NCBI RefSeq assembly: GCF_900112085.1 | Contig: NZ_FOJY01000005.1 | Location: 66,123-130,122 of the forward strand | Source of the DNA: Acetitomaculum ruminis DSM 5522 | Lineage (GTDB): Bacteria; Bacillota; Clostridia; Lachnospirales; Lachnospiraceae | DNA: 64,000 nucleotides | Reading direction: 5' to 3' | Shown: positions 20,101 to 28,529 of the stretch, piece by piece | Layout of the letters: every line of letters starts with the position of its first letter | How positions within the stretch are numbered: the stretch's first letter is position 1 | The notes under the pieces: generated by a model | What the model saw: only the letters and a program-made list of their open reading frames with translations | What the model was told of the DNA's origin: nothing | Databases searched by the model: none | Position numbers and translations under genes: made by a program

Positions 20101-20731
20101 CTCTGGAATAAAAATAGCCATGAAAGATCTGGAAATCAGAGGCGCCGGTAATCTTTTGGGAAAAAGTCAGCATGGACATATGGCAGCAGTGGGATATGAC
20201 CTTTATGCGAAAATGTTAAATGAGGCGGTACTTACATTAAAGGATGATAAAGAACCGGAAGAATATTACAGGACAGTGGTAGATATAAACATAGATGCTT
20301 ATATTCCTGACAGTTATATTTCCAACGAATTTTTTAAGCTGGATATGTACAAACGAATAGCCGGCATTGAAAACGAAGATGAATATCAGGAAATGATTGC
20401 AGAACTAATAGACAGATTTGGTGATCCACCAAATGCCGTAATAAATCTTCTTGATGTTGCCATAATAAAAGAAAAAGCTCATCAAGTTTATATTACGGAA
20501 ATAAGCAAAGAACCAAGGAATATTAAATTCAGCCTCTACGAAAAAGCAAAAATTGATGTGGCAAGGATTCCGGAATTGTTAGAAGAATATGGAAGCAATA
20601 TAAAATTTGTAACAAGAACGACTTCTCCCTACTTTTTATTGAAACTTAAGAATAAATGTAACGAGAAGGAAACCCTTGATTACATAAGAAAATTTATAGA
20701 AGCATTGGAGAAAATAATATATTCACATTAA
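17192..20731 (+). CDS. mfd: Transcription-repair coupling factor
   Basis: DNA translocase that removes stalled RNA polymerase and recruits UvrA. At 1179 aa it is full length. The UvrB-like N-terminal region includes ARGQFCLRGGIIDIFP. The RNAP-interacting domain is at ELSVGDYVVHEGHGLGVYKG (about residue 505). The RecG-like motor has Walker A GDVGFGKTEIAIRA, DEEQRFG, TLSATPIPRTLHMSL and the QLRGRVGRSNR motif. A C-terminal TRCF domain follows. The usual SRFRT element reads MCRFRTPSQ here. AGGGAG precedes the ATG. It is third in the GlmU-like-pth-mfd-prsA run. Confidence 0.97.
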   Translation: MQAFVSSLNESEKFRQIKDKIKDNKGIVGIRGCIESQKTHLSYALSKGFKNKIIVTFSESRAREIYEDMQFFDKETCIFPAKDLIFFQADVHSGLITGERMKVLEKIIEKKDVTIVTVIDALITKMIPLNIIKKGIISLAEGDETNLDKLAKQLVLSGYENNYQVEARGQFCLRGGIIDIFPVTFENPIRIELWGDEIDTIRSFNPQSQRSLDDRLEFVNIYPAMEMILDEKIKSKGIESIKKDSKKIYEEFSKKMETEKAYRIKSTCDKLIEDLEEEIELTNLDSYINYFYRETVSFLDYFDKDNTLIFIDEPSKNSEELRLTYEEFNDSSKRRLEMGYNLPLQGDILFDKGNIIHKMNQMNCICLCTIESTRGEWNIKEFFDITVKSINPYNNSFELLISDLLKYKKQKKKVIILSGSKTRAQRLSNELFNREINAYYTEDANRKLNKGEVMVYCGSLKKGFEYPLLDFAIYTESDIFGREAARKKKRNNYKSNSAGIQSFSELSVGDYVVHEGHGLGVYKGIEKIEVEGVKKDYIKIDYANNENLYIPATALHLLTKYASADAAHKPKLNRLNGKEWKKTSSKVRQAVWEVAKDLVELYAKRQKEKGFAFSEDSLWQHEFEEMFAYEETEDQLYAIKETKKDMESDKIMDRLICGDVGFGKTEIAIRAAFKAVQDGKQVAYLVPTTILAGQHYNTFLERMKDFPIRIELMCRFRTPSQIKKSIADLKKGMVDIIIGTHRILSKDVCFKDLGLLIIDEEQRFGVTHKEKIKQLKNNVDVLTLSATPIPRTLHMSLVGIRDMSVLNEAPVDRMPIQTYVLEYDEEMVRKAITRELSRNGQVYYVYNKTKDIDEIAASLSRLVPDARIEYAHGQMSERQLESIMYDFINGEIDILVSTTIIETGLDIPNVNTIIIHDAENFGLSQLYQLRGRVGRSNRTSFAYLLYKRDKILKEVAQKRLLAIREFTELGSGIKIAMKDLEIRGAGNLLGKSQHGHMAAVGYDLYAKMLNEAVLTLKDDKEPEEYYRTVVDINIDAYIPDSYISNEFFKLDMYKRIAGIENEDEYQEMIAELIDRFGDPPNAVINLLDVAIIKEKAHQVYITEISKEPRNIKFSLYEKAKIDVARIPELLEEYGSNIKFVTRTTSPYFLLKLKNKCNEKETLDYIRKFIEALEKIIYSH

Positions 20732-20814
20732 TTGTTAGATGTGATAAACTTAAGGTTGCGATTGACTTTTGTCAATACACCTTGGAGAGTATAGTATTTA
20801 ATTAGGAGGAAATG

Positions 20815-21897
20815 ATGTATAACTTAAAACGAAAATTTTGTTTAATTATGATTATGGCCATTATGTCCATGACGATTTTTACAGGATGTTCAAACATTAA
20901 TCCAAACGACACGGTGGCGACTTTGGATAAGAAAAATATTAGAATGGGTGTAGCAAGCTTCATGGCTAAGTATCAGCAGGCATCTTATGACCAGTATAAA
21001 CAATGGTTTGGGGAAGACATGTGGTCAAAAGATATTAGCGGAAACGGAAGCACTTTAACTGAAACAGTTAAAGAAAATGTTTTAGAAGAATTAGAAGAGT
21101 TTTATCTTCTTGATGCCCATAAGGCTGACTACAATATTGAAGATATTACCGGTGATGAGCTTAAATCCATAGAAAAAGCTGCAGAAAAGTTCATTAAAGC
21201 AAATACTGATAAAGCCATTAAACAGATGGGAACCAGTAAAGAAGATGTAGTTGAATATTTAAGATTATATACAATAAAAAATAAAATGCATGCTGCTATA
21301 ATTGCAGATGTAGATACAAATGTTTCTGATGAGGAAGCTGCTCAAAAAACTGTTTCTTATGTAAAGATTGAAACTACAACTACTGATGACGACGGAAATC
21401 AGAAAGATCTTTCCGCTGATGAGATTAAAGCCCTTAAGGACAAGGCGAACAGCATTTTAAATGAAGCTAAAAACGGCGGTGATCTGGAAGAACTTATCAA
21501 GGAAGACGGATACAGCGTGGATACACATTCTTACGATGTAAATCCTGCCAAAGAAGATAGCAAAGAAGGCGATGAAGAAGATTCAGAAGAAAGTTCTACT
21601 GATGATACAATGAAGCCTGTAGAAGAAGCAGCAAATGCCCTTACAAAAGAAGGAAGTTATGCAGATTTGGTTACAAGTGATGATGCTATCTATATTGTAA
21701 GACTTGATTCTTTATTTGATAAAGAAGCTACAAATGATAAAAAAGAAGAAATTGTTTCTAAGAGACAGGATGACAAATATCAGGAAGTGTTAGATGGCTG
21801 GAAAAAAGATGCCAAGTGGGAAGTTAATAACTCAGTATGGGATAAGCTTAACTTTGATACACCATTTAGCATTACAACTGACGAAACAGCAAAATAA
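20815..21897 (+). CDS. PrsA/SurA-type foldase lipoprotein
   Basis: Membrane-anchored extracytoplasmic chaperone. A lipoprotein signal has the lipobox IFTGC within the first ~25 residues, so it is lipidated at Cys. The N-terminal SurA-like helical region (TVATLDKKNIRMGVASFMAKYQ) is followed by a segment with a shape like parvulin (DLSADEIKALKDKANSILNEAK, about 190-310) but with an acidic insertion (KEDSKEGDEEDSEESS) and poor rotamase motif conservation. Isomerase activity is therefore doubtful. ATG at 20815 is preferred over 20812 because AGGAGG is only 2 nt from the latter. A PrsA-like gene after mfd is common in Clostridia. A structured repeat begins 3 bp after the stop. Confidence 0.85.
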   Translation: MYNLKRKFCLIMIMAIMSMTIFTGCSNINPNDTVATLDKKNIRMGVASFMAKYQQASYDQYKQWFGEDMWSKDISGNGSTLTETVKENVLEELEEFYLLDAHKADYNIEDITGDELKSIEKAAEKFIKANTDKAIKQMGTSKEDVVEYLRLYTIKNKMHAAIIADVDTNVSDEEAAQKTVSYVKIETTTTDDDGNQKDLSADEIKALKDKANSILNEAKNGGDLEELIKEDGYSVDTHSYDVNPAKEDSKEGDEEDSEESSTDDTMKPVEEAANALTKEGSYADLVTSDDAIYIVRLDSLFDKEATNDKKEEIVSKRQDDKYQEVLDGWKKDAKWEVNNSVWDKLNFDTPFSITTDETAK

Positions 21898-21900
21898 TTT

Positions 21901-22062
21901 TGAACGCAGTGTAAGCAATCCCCCGCTTCAAAAGCGTAAGCTTTAAGCGGGGGTATAAGCTTACTAGTGTCAGAAGGGGTTAAAACCCCTTCTGACAGGT
22001 GGCACAAAGTGCCACTGCGTTCATGAGGAAGTAGCAAAGCGGATTCCGAATGTCCGCTTTAC
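21901..22062 (+). repeat. Long copy 1 of a 162-bp dispersed structured repeat
   Basis: It differs from the copy at 60834-60995 at only about four positions. Predicted folding: outer stem GAACGCA/TGCGTTC enclosing three arms. Arm 1 is GTAAGC...GCTTAC with CCCCCGCTT/AAGCGGGGG, capped by AAAGC-GTAA-GCTTT (GNRA-type loop). Arm 2 is TGTCAGAAGGGG/CCCCTTCTGACA. Arm 3 is GTGGCAC-AAA-GTGCCAC. A separate hairpin AAAGCGGA/TCCGCTTT (22036-22060) follows. It is much more GC-rich than its surroundings and sits between the prsA-like stop and its terminator. It encodes no credible protein. Confidence 0.92.
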
Positions 22063-22068
22063 AATATA

Positions 22069-22096
22069 GAGCCTGCGTTAAACCACGCAGGCTTTA
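22069..22096 (+). terminator. Terminator of the mfd/prsA-like unit
   Basis: Stem AGCCTGCGT / ACGCAGGCT with 5-6 nt loop followed by TTTAT. It lies directly after the structured repeat, so the repeat appears to have landed between a gene and its terminator. Confidence 0.8.
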
Positions 22097-22127
22097 TCTA
22101 TAATAAATAATGAATAAGGAGAAAGAA

Positions 22128-23066
22128 ATGAAAATTGTATTGATAGACGGGAAAACCATTGGAGATGACATTGATTTTTCAAAATTTGAACAACTGGGTG
22201 AGTTTATAAAATATGACTACACAACTATTAAAGAAATGCCTGAAAGGGTTAAAGATGCAGATGTAATTATCTGCAACAAAAGTAAAATGAATGAGACCAC
22301 ATTAAAAGACGCCAAAAATGTAAAACTGGTATGTGTAACAGCTACCGGAATTAACAATCTTGACCTTGAGTATCTTGAAAAAAGAAATATAGCCTGGAGA
22401 AATGTAGCAGGTTATTCAACGGAATGTGTTGCCCAGCATACCTTTGCCATGATGTTTTATCTTATGGAAAATCTAAGATATTATGATGATTATGTAAAAA
22501 AAGGAAAATACATTAATGATAAGGCATTTACTCATTTTGACAGAACATTTTCAGAACTTAATGGGAAAACCTGGGGAATTATTGGCATGGGAAATATTGG
22601 AAAAAGAGTTGCCCAGATTGCAAAGGCATTTGGAACAAATGTAATATACTATTCAACTTCAGGAAAAAATAATGTTAAGGATTATGAAAGAGTAACTTTT
22701 GACGATTTATTAAAAAGAAGTGATTTTATATCAGTTCATGCTCCATTAAATGAAAATACTGCCGGACTTATGGATTATGATGCTTTTTCAAAAATGAAAA
22801 AATCAGCAATCTTTTTAAATCTTGGCAGAGGACCGATAGTAGTTGAAAAAGATCTGGTAAAGGCACTAAAAGAAGAAATGATTAATGCTGCCGCCCTTGA
22901 TGTAATAGAAACGGAACCAATGGCAGATGATTGCCCCCTTATAAAATTAAAGGATAGCGACAGACTTTTAATAACTCCTCACATTGGCTGGGCAGGTAAA
23001 GAAACCAGAGAAAGACTTATGAACATTATATATGAGCAGATAAAGGAATTTAAAGAAAACAATTAG
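22128..23066 (+). CDS. D-isomer-specific 2-hydroxyacid dehydrogenase
   Basis: NAD(P)-dependent reductase of the D-2-hydroxyacid dehydrogenase family, acting on 2-keto acids. The Rossmann motif is WGIIGMGNIGKRVAQIAKAFG (about residues 145-165). The catalytic triad is visible as Arg in ISVHAPLNE...NLGRGPIVVE, Glu in DVIETEPM, and His in LLITPHIGWAG. At 312 aa it is normal length. Start 22128 has AAGGAG 6 nt upstream; the in-frame ATG at 22110 has none. The exact substrate (glycerate, lactate or phosphoglycerate) cannot be told. It lies 20 bp upstream of an SGNH hydrolase gene, probably co-transcribed. Confidence 0.93.
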   Translation: MKIVLIDGKTIGDDIDFSKFEQLGEFIKYDYTTIKEMPERVKDADVIICNKSKMNETTLKDAKNVKLVCVTATGINNLDLEYLEKRNIAWRNVAGYSTECVAQHTFAMMFYLMENLRYYDDYVKKGKYINDKAFTHFDRTFSELNGKTWGIIGMGNIGKRVAQIAKAFGTNVIYYSTSGKNNVKDYERVTFDDLLKRSDFISVHAPLNENTAGLMDYDAFSKMKKSAIFLNLGRGPIVVEKDLVKALKEEMINAAALDVIETEPMADDCPLIKLKDSDRLLITPHIGWAGKETRERLMNIIYEQIKEFKENN

Positions 23067-23086
23067 CTTATAAAAAAGGTGAAAAA

Positions 23087-23710
23087 ATGGGAAAATTAGT
23101 TTTTTTAGGTGATTCGGTAACAAATGCTAGCAGGTTTTGGGTAGAAAAAAACCAGGGTTTAGGCGAAGGTTTTGTATATATGATAGGTGAAGAGCTTGAC
23201 AGAAAAGAGGATATAATAAACAAAGGCTATGATGGTCTTACCTCTATGGGGCTGATTTCCAAACTTTCTTATATATTTGATGATATTGGAGAAGAATCAA
23301 TAGAAAAAATTACTCTATGTATAGGGATAAATGACATCCTTGAAAGTTTTTATAAACAAATTCCGGCTTACAAAAGCGGATATCTTCAAAATCTTAAAGA
23401 TATAGTAAAGCGTTTAAAAGACATGAATATAACAAAAGACCTTCTTATAATGTCTCCTTTTTTATTTACAGATGTGGGAGAGTACAGAATGCTTAAAGGT
23501 TATGTGGAAGAATTTGTAGATACATCAAGGTATGTTGCTCATAGTCACTCGCTTGACTATCTGGATTTAGACCAGATTTTTAAAAAACAGTCTCAAATCA
23601 GTGATTTTAGAACTCTAACAACAGACGGTGTACATCCCAGCAGAAAGGGACATAGAATAATTGCAGACTCCTGGCTAAAGCAATTTAGAACTAAAACTAA
23701 GGAAAGCTGA
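23087..23710 (+). CDS. SGNH/GDSL-family hydrolase
   Basis: Esterase/lipase-type fold of 207 aa. Block I is FLGDSVTNASRFW with the nucleophile Ser in GDS; block III is CIGINDILESF; block V is TTDGVHPSRKGHRI with the Asp-x-x-His dyad. There is no signal peptide, so it is cytoplasmic; substrates of such proteins are often acylated small molecules or sugars and cannot be predicted here. AAAAGGTGAAAAA precedes the ATG. It follows the dehydrogenase gene with a 20-bp gap and ends 110 bp before a terminator. Confidence 0.9.
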   Translation: MGKLVFLGDSVTNASRFWVEKNQGLGEGFVYMIGEELDRKEDIINKGYDGLTSMGLISKLSYIFDDIGEESIEKITLCIGINDILESFYKQIPAYKSGYLQNLKDIVKRLKDMNITKDLLIMSPFLFTDVGEYRMLKGYVEEFVDTSRYVAHSHSLDYLDLDQIFKKQSQISDFRTLTTDGVHPSRKGHRIIADSWLKQFRTKTKES

Positions 23711-23820
23711 TTATCAAAAATAGACTTTATGCAAAATATATTAAAAAACTAAAACAGCAAAAACTATTTGAACTTAAAATTCCTAAAAAAAGAAACAAGT
23801 AAGCGTTTTTCCAGAAAAAC

Positions 23821-23856
23821 GGACTGTCTTTAACATACGGACAGCCCCTTTTTTAT
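23821..23856 (+). terminator. Terminator after the SGNH hydrolase
   Basis: Stem GGACTGTC / GACAGCCC (one A-C mismatch) and a CCTTTTTTATTT tail. Confidence 0.8.
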
Positions 23857-24366
23857 TTCAAAAAAAATGATTTTTGAAAAGAGCATATTTAAAATAAAGA
23901 TTAACGGAAAAAAATGTGATACAGATGCAGTTTTATTATATTTGACAATAATAAAACCGATAAATAATTATGAAATAATATTCCAAAATAATGTATAAAA
24001 ACTCAAATCATTTGTTGCGATATTGTTGTAATACATTACTGTGATAATGTGTTAAAATGATAGAGTGGCATAGAAAAAAAAGAAAATTTAAAAAAAATAT
24101 AAAAAAATTCCATATGAATTATTATGCAAAAATACTAATAAAAATTCGTTTATACTGATTTTTTTACAATAAAGTTATATCAAAGTAGCAATTTAAACCG
24201 ATAAAATCATTATGAGCTTAAGTAAAGTATTTATGGGAAAAGATGGAAAATTAAAAAAAATATTCTCAAATAAATAGGAAAGACTAATTGAAATGACTTT
24301 CGAATTACTGTGAATATTTATTATAAACCCTTGATTTTTCAAGGTTTTTAAGACTTTTTTATGCAA
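23857..24366. other. Long AT-rich non-coding region upstream of opp
   Basis: About 510 bp with no credible gene, part of the 729-bp gap 23711-24439. It contains several promoter-like words (TTGACA at about 23942, TATACT near 24151), a possible 21-codon frame at 24212-24277 without a ribosome site, and an orphan terminator at 24326-24350. A short untranslated transcript is possible. Confidence 0.4.
24326..24352 (+). terminator. Orphan terminator before the opp promoter
   Basis: Stem CCTTGA / TCAAGG with a TTTT loop and a TTTTT tail. No gene precedes it within 600 bp on this strand, so it implies a small transcript upstream. Confidence 0.55.
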
Positions 24367-24395
24367 TTGACAAATGAATTTTCAGAGATTATATT
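24367..24395 (+). promoter_or_regulatory. Sigma-A type promoter of the opp operon
   Basis: TTGACA, 17-bp spacer, TATATT; 45 bp before the TTG start of oppB. It is a near-consensus housekeeping promoter. Confidence 0.85.
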
Positions 24396-24439
24396 ATTTA
24401 AGTTGAAAATCGAAAAATTAGAGAATAAGGAGTGATATT

Positions 24440-25351
24440 TTGCTTAGATACGTTGTAAAAAGAGCTTGCCTGGCTATTGTAACAATATTTATTATTTGTG
24501 CAATCACATTCTTTACAATGAATGCGATTCCGGGAGGCCCGTTTGACTCAGAAAAGGCAACTACACCGGAGGTGAAGGCAGCCTTAGAAAAGAGATATAA
24601 TCTTGATAAACCTTTAGTTGAACAGTTTGTTATATATTTAGGAAATTTTTTCCATGGAGATTTTGGTGTTTCTTTAAAAACAGGAAGAGATATTTCAAAA
24701 ACACTTGTAACTTCATTTAAAATATCCGCAAAAATCGGGGGTATCGCAATGGCCTTTGCTGTTTTATTCGGAGTATTTTTCGGAAGTATAGCAGCTTTGA
24801 TGCGAAACCGTCTGCCTGACAGAATTATTGTTTTTATTTCCACTTTAGCGGCAGCAGTACCAAGTTTTGTGCTTGCAACCCTATTATTGCTGGTATTTTG
24901 TATCAAGTTAGGATGGATTCCGGTATGGTCACCTACAAACAACAGTATAATCCTACCGGTTATTTCATTGGCATTTTACCCAATGGCATATATTACAAGG
25001 CTTACAAAGTCAAGTATGCTAGATGCTTTAGGACAGGATTATGTCCGTACAGCAAAGGCAAAGGGAGTTGCTACACATAAGGTTATCTTTAAACATGCCT
25101 TAAGAAATGCTTTGATTCCTGTTATTACTTATGTCGGACCTATGACTGCATCTATCATTACAGGTAGTCTTGTTGTTGAAAACATCTTTACAATAGGTGG
25201 TCTTGGACAAAAGTTTGTTACAGGTATTACCAATCGTGATTATTCCATGATTATGGCTACCACAATCTTTTTAGCAGTATTAATGGTATTTATTAACCTT
25301 ATTAGTGACATTATCTACAAGCTTGTAGACCCAAGAATCACATTCGAATAG
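24440..25351 (+). CDS. oppB: Oligopeptide ABC transporter permease OppB
   Basis: Inner-membrane permease of a peptide importer, 303 aa with six predicted membrane segments. The N-terminus (LRYVVKRACLAIVTIFIICAITFFTM) and the motif NAIPGGPFDSE are typical of OppB/DppB. The EAA loop is DYVRTAKAKGVATHKVIFKHALRNALIP (about residues 195-222). The start codon is TTG, supported by AAGGAGTG 5-6 nt upstream; no ATG gives the conserved N-terminus. First gene of oppBCDF plus a binding protein. Confidence 0.95.
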   Translation: MLRYVVKRACLAIVTIFIICAITFFTMNAIPGGPFDSEKATTPEVKAALEKRYNLDKPLVEQFVIYLGNFFHGDFGVSLKTGRDISKTLVTSFKISAKIGGIAMAFAVLFGVFFGSIAALMRNRLPDRIIVFISTLAAAVPSFVLATLLLLVFCIKLGWIPVWSPTNNSIILPVISLAFYPMAYITRLTKSSMLDALGQDYVRTAKAKGVATHKVIFKHALRNALIPVITYVGPMTASIITGSLVVENIFTIGGLGQKFVTGITNRDYSMIMATTIFLAVLMVFINLISDIIYKLVDPRITFE

Positions 25352-25361
25352 GAGGCTTTGT

Positions 25362-26438
25362 ATGTCAGAAAACAATATACCTAAAAAACAGATACTTAGC
25401 ACACAGATTGATTTGTCTAAGTTTAATTTTGAAAAAGCAACTGACGAAGAAAAGCGGCAGCAGGATGTTATGAGCGAATCAACCACTTTTTTTAAAGATG
25501 GTATGAAAAAGCTTAGAAAAAATCCCCTTGCTATGGGTAGTATTATCGTATTAGTTGCAATAGTATTGCTTATTTTAATAGCACCTATGGTAGTTCCATA
25601 TTCATATTCAGAGATTATTTCCATTAATGGAAAAAGAGATAGAACAGCAAAAGAATTAAGTGCATTTCAATATTCAGAAAATGAAATTGCATATATGGAA
25701 GAAACAGGGGAGAAATTATTCCCACATATAATGGGAACAGATGCCATGTGTCGTGATTATTTTATCAGAGTTATATATGGTACAAGAGTTTCTCTTACCG
25801 TTGGAATATTTGCAAGTATCATAGTTCTTATTATTGGTGTTTTATATGGTTCAATTGCCGGATATGCCGGTGGAAAAGTTGACCTTTTTATGATGCGTAT
25901 TGTTGATATTATCTATTCCCTGCCGGATATGCTTATTATCATTCTTCTTTCAGTGGTTATAGGACAGACCTTAAACATTGAAAGTGGTTCATTTTTAGCA
26001 TCCCTGGGAACAAATATGATTTCTATTTACATAGTATTTGGACTTTTATACTGGGTAGGTATGGCAAGACTTGTAAGAGGTCAGATTTTATCAATTAAGG
26101 AAAATGAATACATTTTAGCAGCTAAATCAATTGGTGCAAAACCGGGAAGAATTATTTTAAAACATATCCTTCCAAACTGCATAAGCGTTATTATCATTAC
26201 AACTGCTTTACAGATACCTTCAGCTATATTTACTGAAAGTTTCTTAAGTTTTATAGGACTTGGTGTACAGGCTCCAATGCCATCTTTAGGAAGTCTTGCA
26301 AATTCAGCAAGAGCCGGACTTCAAAGTTATCCGTCTAAGCTGGTATTTCCGGCACTTATGATTTGCCTTATTGTTTTGGCATTTAATCTTTTAGGTGATG
26401 GATTAAGAGATGCATTTGACCCTAAACTTCGTAAGTAG
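25362..26438 (+). CDS. oppC: Oligopeptide ABC transporter permease OppC
   Basis: Second permease of the peptide importer, 358 aa. A cytoplasmic N-terminus of ~60 residues leads into LRKNPLAMGSIIVLVAIVLL, the typical OppC first membrane segment. HIMGTDAMCRDYFIRVIYGTRVSL is the family hallmark, and the EAA loop is EYILAAKSIGAKPGRIILKHILPN. The extracellular insertion between TM1 and the GTD motif is longer than average. 10 bp after oppB with AGGAGG upstream. Confidence 0.95.
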   Translation: MSENNIPKKQILSTQIDLSKFNFEKATDEEKRQQDVMSESTTFFKDGMKKLRKNPLAMGSIIVLVAIVLLILIAPMVVPYSYSEIISINGKRDRTAKELSAFQYSENEIAYMEETGEKLFPHIMGTDAMCRDYFIRVIYGTRVSLTVGIFASIIVLIIGVLYGSIAGYAGGKVDLFMMRIVDIIYSLPDMLIIILLSVVIGQTLNIESGSFLASLGTNMISIYIVFGLLYWVGMARLVRGQILSIKENEYILAAKSIGAKPGRIILKHILPNCISVIIITTALQIPSAIFTESFLSFIGLGVQAPMPSLGSLANSARAGLQSYPSKLVFPALMICLIVLAFNLLGDGLRDAFDPKLRK

Positions 26439-26462
26439 AAAGATATTTGTTGGAGGAAATAT

Positions 26463-27464
26463 ATGGATAAAGAATACGTATTACAGGTAAAAGATCTTCA
26501 TACGTCATTTTTCACTGATGCCGGAGAAGTTAAATCCGTAAATGGAGTTTCCTTTAATCTTGCAAAGGGTGAGATTCTTGGAATCGTTGGAGAATCAGGT
26601 TCAGGAAAAAGTGTTACAGCATATTCCATTATGGGTATTCTTGCTGACACAGGAAAAGTGGTTGGAGGAGAAATTCTCTTTAAAGGAGAAGATATAACAA
26701 AATATACAGAAAAACAGATGAAGGATTTTCGTGGAAAAAAATGTGCCATTATTTTCCAGGATCCCATGACGAGTTTAAATCCGGTATTTACTATTGGAAA
26801 TCAGCTTATGGAGGCTATTTTACTTCATACAGATAAAAATAAAGAAGAGGCTAAACAAAGAGCTATAGAAATGCTTACCTTAGTAGGTGTTAACGAGCCT
26901 GAAAAAAGAATGAAGCAATATCCTTTTGAACTTTCAGGAGGTATGAGACAAAGGGTTATGATTGCCATGGCTTTGGTTTGTGAACCGGATGTCTTAATTG
27001 CTGATGAACCTACAACTGCTTTGGATGTTACTATTCAGGCACAGATTCTTGAACTTATTCAGGAATTACAAAAGAAGCTTGGTATGGCAGTTATCCTTGT
27101 AACCCATGACCTTGGTGTTATTGCCGATATGTGTAACGAAATTATAGTTATGTATGGCGGAAGGGTTTGTGAAAGAGGAACAGCTGATGATATTTTTTAT
27201 GCACCGGCTCATGAATATACCAAAGGACTTTTAAGATCTATTCCTGTACAGGGAAGTAAAGAAAGATTACAGCCTATTGAGGGAAGTCCTATTAACTTAT
27301 TGAATATGCCTAAAGGATGTGCTTTTTGTAGCAGATGTGATGAAGCCATGAAGGTATGCCTTGAAAGAAAGCCTGAAGAAATGGAGATATCACCGGGACA
27401 TTATGCATCATGCTTTATGAACCTTAAAAAGCTCGCTGAAGAAAGAGGTGTAGTTAATGAATAG
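26463..27464 (+). CDS. oppD: Oligopeptide ABC transporter ATPase OppD
   Basis: ATP-binding subunit of the peptide importer. Walker A is [16 protein letters not shown], the signature is [15 protein letters not shown], Walker B is [11 protein letters not shown], and the switch His is in [11 protein letters not shown]. The C-terminal oligopeptide transporter region has a four-Cys pattern, [14 protein letters not shown]...YASC, which in this family can hold an iron-sulfur cluster. 333 aa. It overlaps oppF by 8 bp, so the two are translationally coupled. Confidence 0.96.
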   Translation: MDKEYVLQVKDLHTSFFTDAGEVKSVNGVSFNLAKGEILGIVGESGSGKSVTAYSIMGILADTGKVVGGEILFKGEDITKYTEKQMKDFRGKKCAIIFQDPMTSLNPVFTIGNQLMEAILLHTDKNKEEAKQRAIEMLTLVGVNEPEKRMKQYPFELSGGMRQRVMIAMALVCEPDVLIADEPTTALDVTIQAQILELIQELQKKLGMAVILVTHDLGVIADMCNEIIVMYGGRVCERGTADDIFYAPAHEYTKGLLRSIPVQGSKERLQPIEGSPINLLNMPKGCAFCSRCDEAMKVCLERKPEEMEISPGHYASCFMNLKKLAEERGVVNE

Positions 27465-28419
27465 TGAATATCTTGTAGAAGTAAAAGATTTGAAGCAGCA
27501 TTTTCCAGTTAAAACAGGTTTTTTTAAAACAACTCCGTTAAAAGCGGTGGATGGTGTATCTTTTGGTATCAAACCTGGAGAAACTCTTGGTCTTGTTGGA
27601 GAATCAGGCTGTGGAAAGACCACAGTGGGAAGAACCCTGCTTCATTTATATAAACCGACTTCAGGTCAGATTTTATACGAAGGAAATGAAGTTACCCCAG
27701 AAAACATTGGCGAATACAGAAAGAAAATGCAGATGGTATTTCAGGATCCATATTCATCCTTAAATCCAAGAATGACAGTAGAAGATATTATCGGAGAGCC
27801 TTTAGATGCTCATAAGCTTTATGATTCAAAGAAAGACAGAAGAGATAAAATCTTAGAACTTATGGAGTATGTTGGATTGAATGCCGAACATGCCACCCGT
27901 TATGCCCATGAGTTTTCCGGTGGTCAAAGACAAAGAATTGGAATTGCAAGAGCTTTAGCAGTAAATCCAAGCTTTATTGTTTGTGACGAAGCAGTAAGTG
28001 CCTTAGATGTATCCATTCAGGCACAGGTTATAAATATGTTTGAAGATTTGCAGGAAAAACTTGGAATTGCATATCTTTTTATTGCCCATGACCTTTTGGT
28101 TGTTCATCATATTTCTGATAGAATTGCCGTTATGTATCTTGGAAAAATAGTTGAGATTGCAGAAGCAGATGAATTAAATGATTCACCTATTCATCCATAC
28201 ACAAATTCATTGTTAAGTGCTATTCCTATTCCGGATCCTGTAACTGCAAGAAAGAAAAACAGAATTATCCTTTCAGGAGATGTTCCAAGTCCAATGAATG
28301 TTCCAAGCGGATGCGCATTTCGTACCAGATGCAAATATGCTACAGAAAGATGTAGTATAGAAACTCCTGAACTTACTGACAGAGGAAATGGCCATTTTGT
28401 TTCCTGCTGGAACAGATAA
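27457..28419 (+). CDS. oppF: Oligopeptide ABC transporter ATPase OppF
   Basis: Partner ATPase. Walker A is [17 protein letters not shown]-loop [13 protein letters not shown], signature [15 protein letters not shown], Walker [12 protein letters not shown], switch [10 protein letters not shown]. The C-terminal Cys set ([14 protein letters not shown]...FVSC) is intact as in OppD. 320 aa. The ATG lies inside the end of oppD (8-bp overlap). A weak hairpin with a T-run follows at 28440, before the binding-protein gene. Confidence 0.96.
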   Translation: MNSEYLVEVKDLKQHFPVKTGFFKTTPLKAVDGVSFGIKPGETLGLVGESGCGKTTVGRTLLHLYKPTSGQILYEGNEVTPENIGEYRKKMQMVFQDPYSSLNPRMTVEDIIGEPLDAHKLYDSKKDRRDKILELMEYVGLNAEHATRYAHEFSGGQRQRIGIARALAVNPSFIVCDEAVSALDVSIQAQVINMFEDLQEKLGIAYLFIAHDLLVVHHISDRIAVMYLGKIVEIAEADELNDSPIHPYTNSLLSAIPIPDPVTARKKNRIILSGDVPSPMNVPSGCAFRTRCKYATERCSIETPELTDRGNGHFVSCWNR

Positions 28420-28439
28420 AATAGCAATGATACAGTCTT

Positions 28440-28464
28440 AAAAGCCAGATTGTGGAGCTTTTTT
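28440..28464 (+). terminator. Weak terminator/attenuator between oppF and the binding protein
   Basis: Stem AAAAGC-CA / TG-GA-GCTTTT with a T-run. It is imperfect; it may set the ratio of binding protein to transporter or mark the end of oppBCDF. Confidence 0.4.
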
Positions 28465-28529
28465 CCGGGAAATGACTGTTTTATTGAATATATTGTATAT
28501 GTAATTTTGAAAAAACGGAGGTAATTATA

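Noticed and set aside
21901-22062. A minus-strand reading frame through the repeat gives a peptide containing CHLSEGVLTPSDTSKLIPP; nearly the same peptide appears at 60834-60940.
   Set aside because: The shared peptide is only the repeat read on the other strand; the frames differ outside it, have no ribosome site, and the DNA shows stem conservation, not codon conservation. Such frames are likely to be misannotated as small proteins.
23722-23802. Short basic frame after the SGNH hydrolase (RLYAKYIKKLKQQKLFELKI)
   Set aside because: Although it ends cleanly before a terminator, it has no ATG, GTG or TTG start and no ribosome site; possibly a decayed extension.
24212-24277. 21-codon frame (MSLSKVFMGKDGKLKKIFSN..) upstream of opp
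   Set aside because: No Shine-Dalgarno, low complexity, in an AT-rich region where such frames are common.
24418-24942. 174-codon minus-strand frame within oppB
   Set aside because: Shadow of the permease gene; it crosses the opp promoter and shows no recognisable domain.
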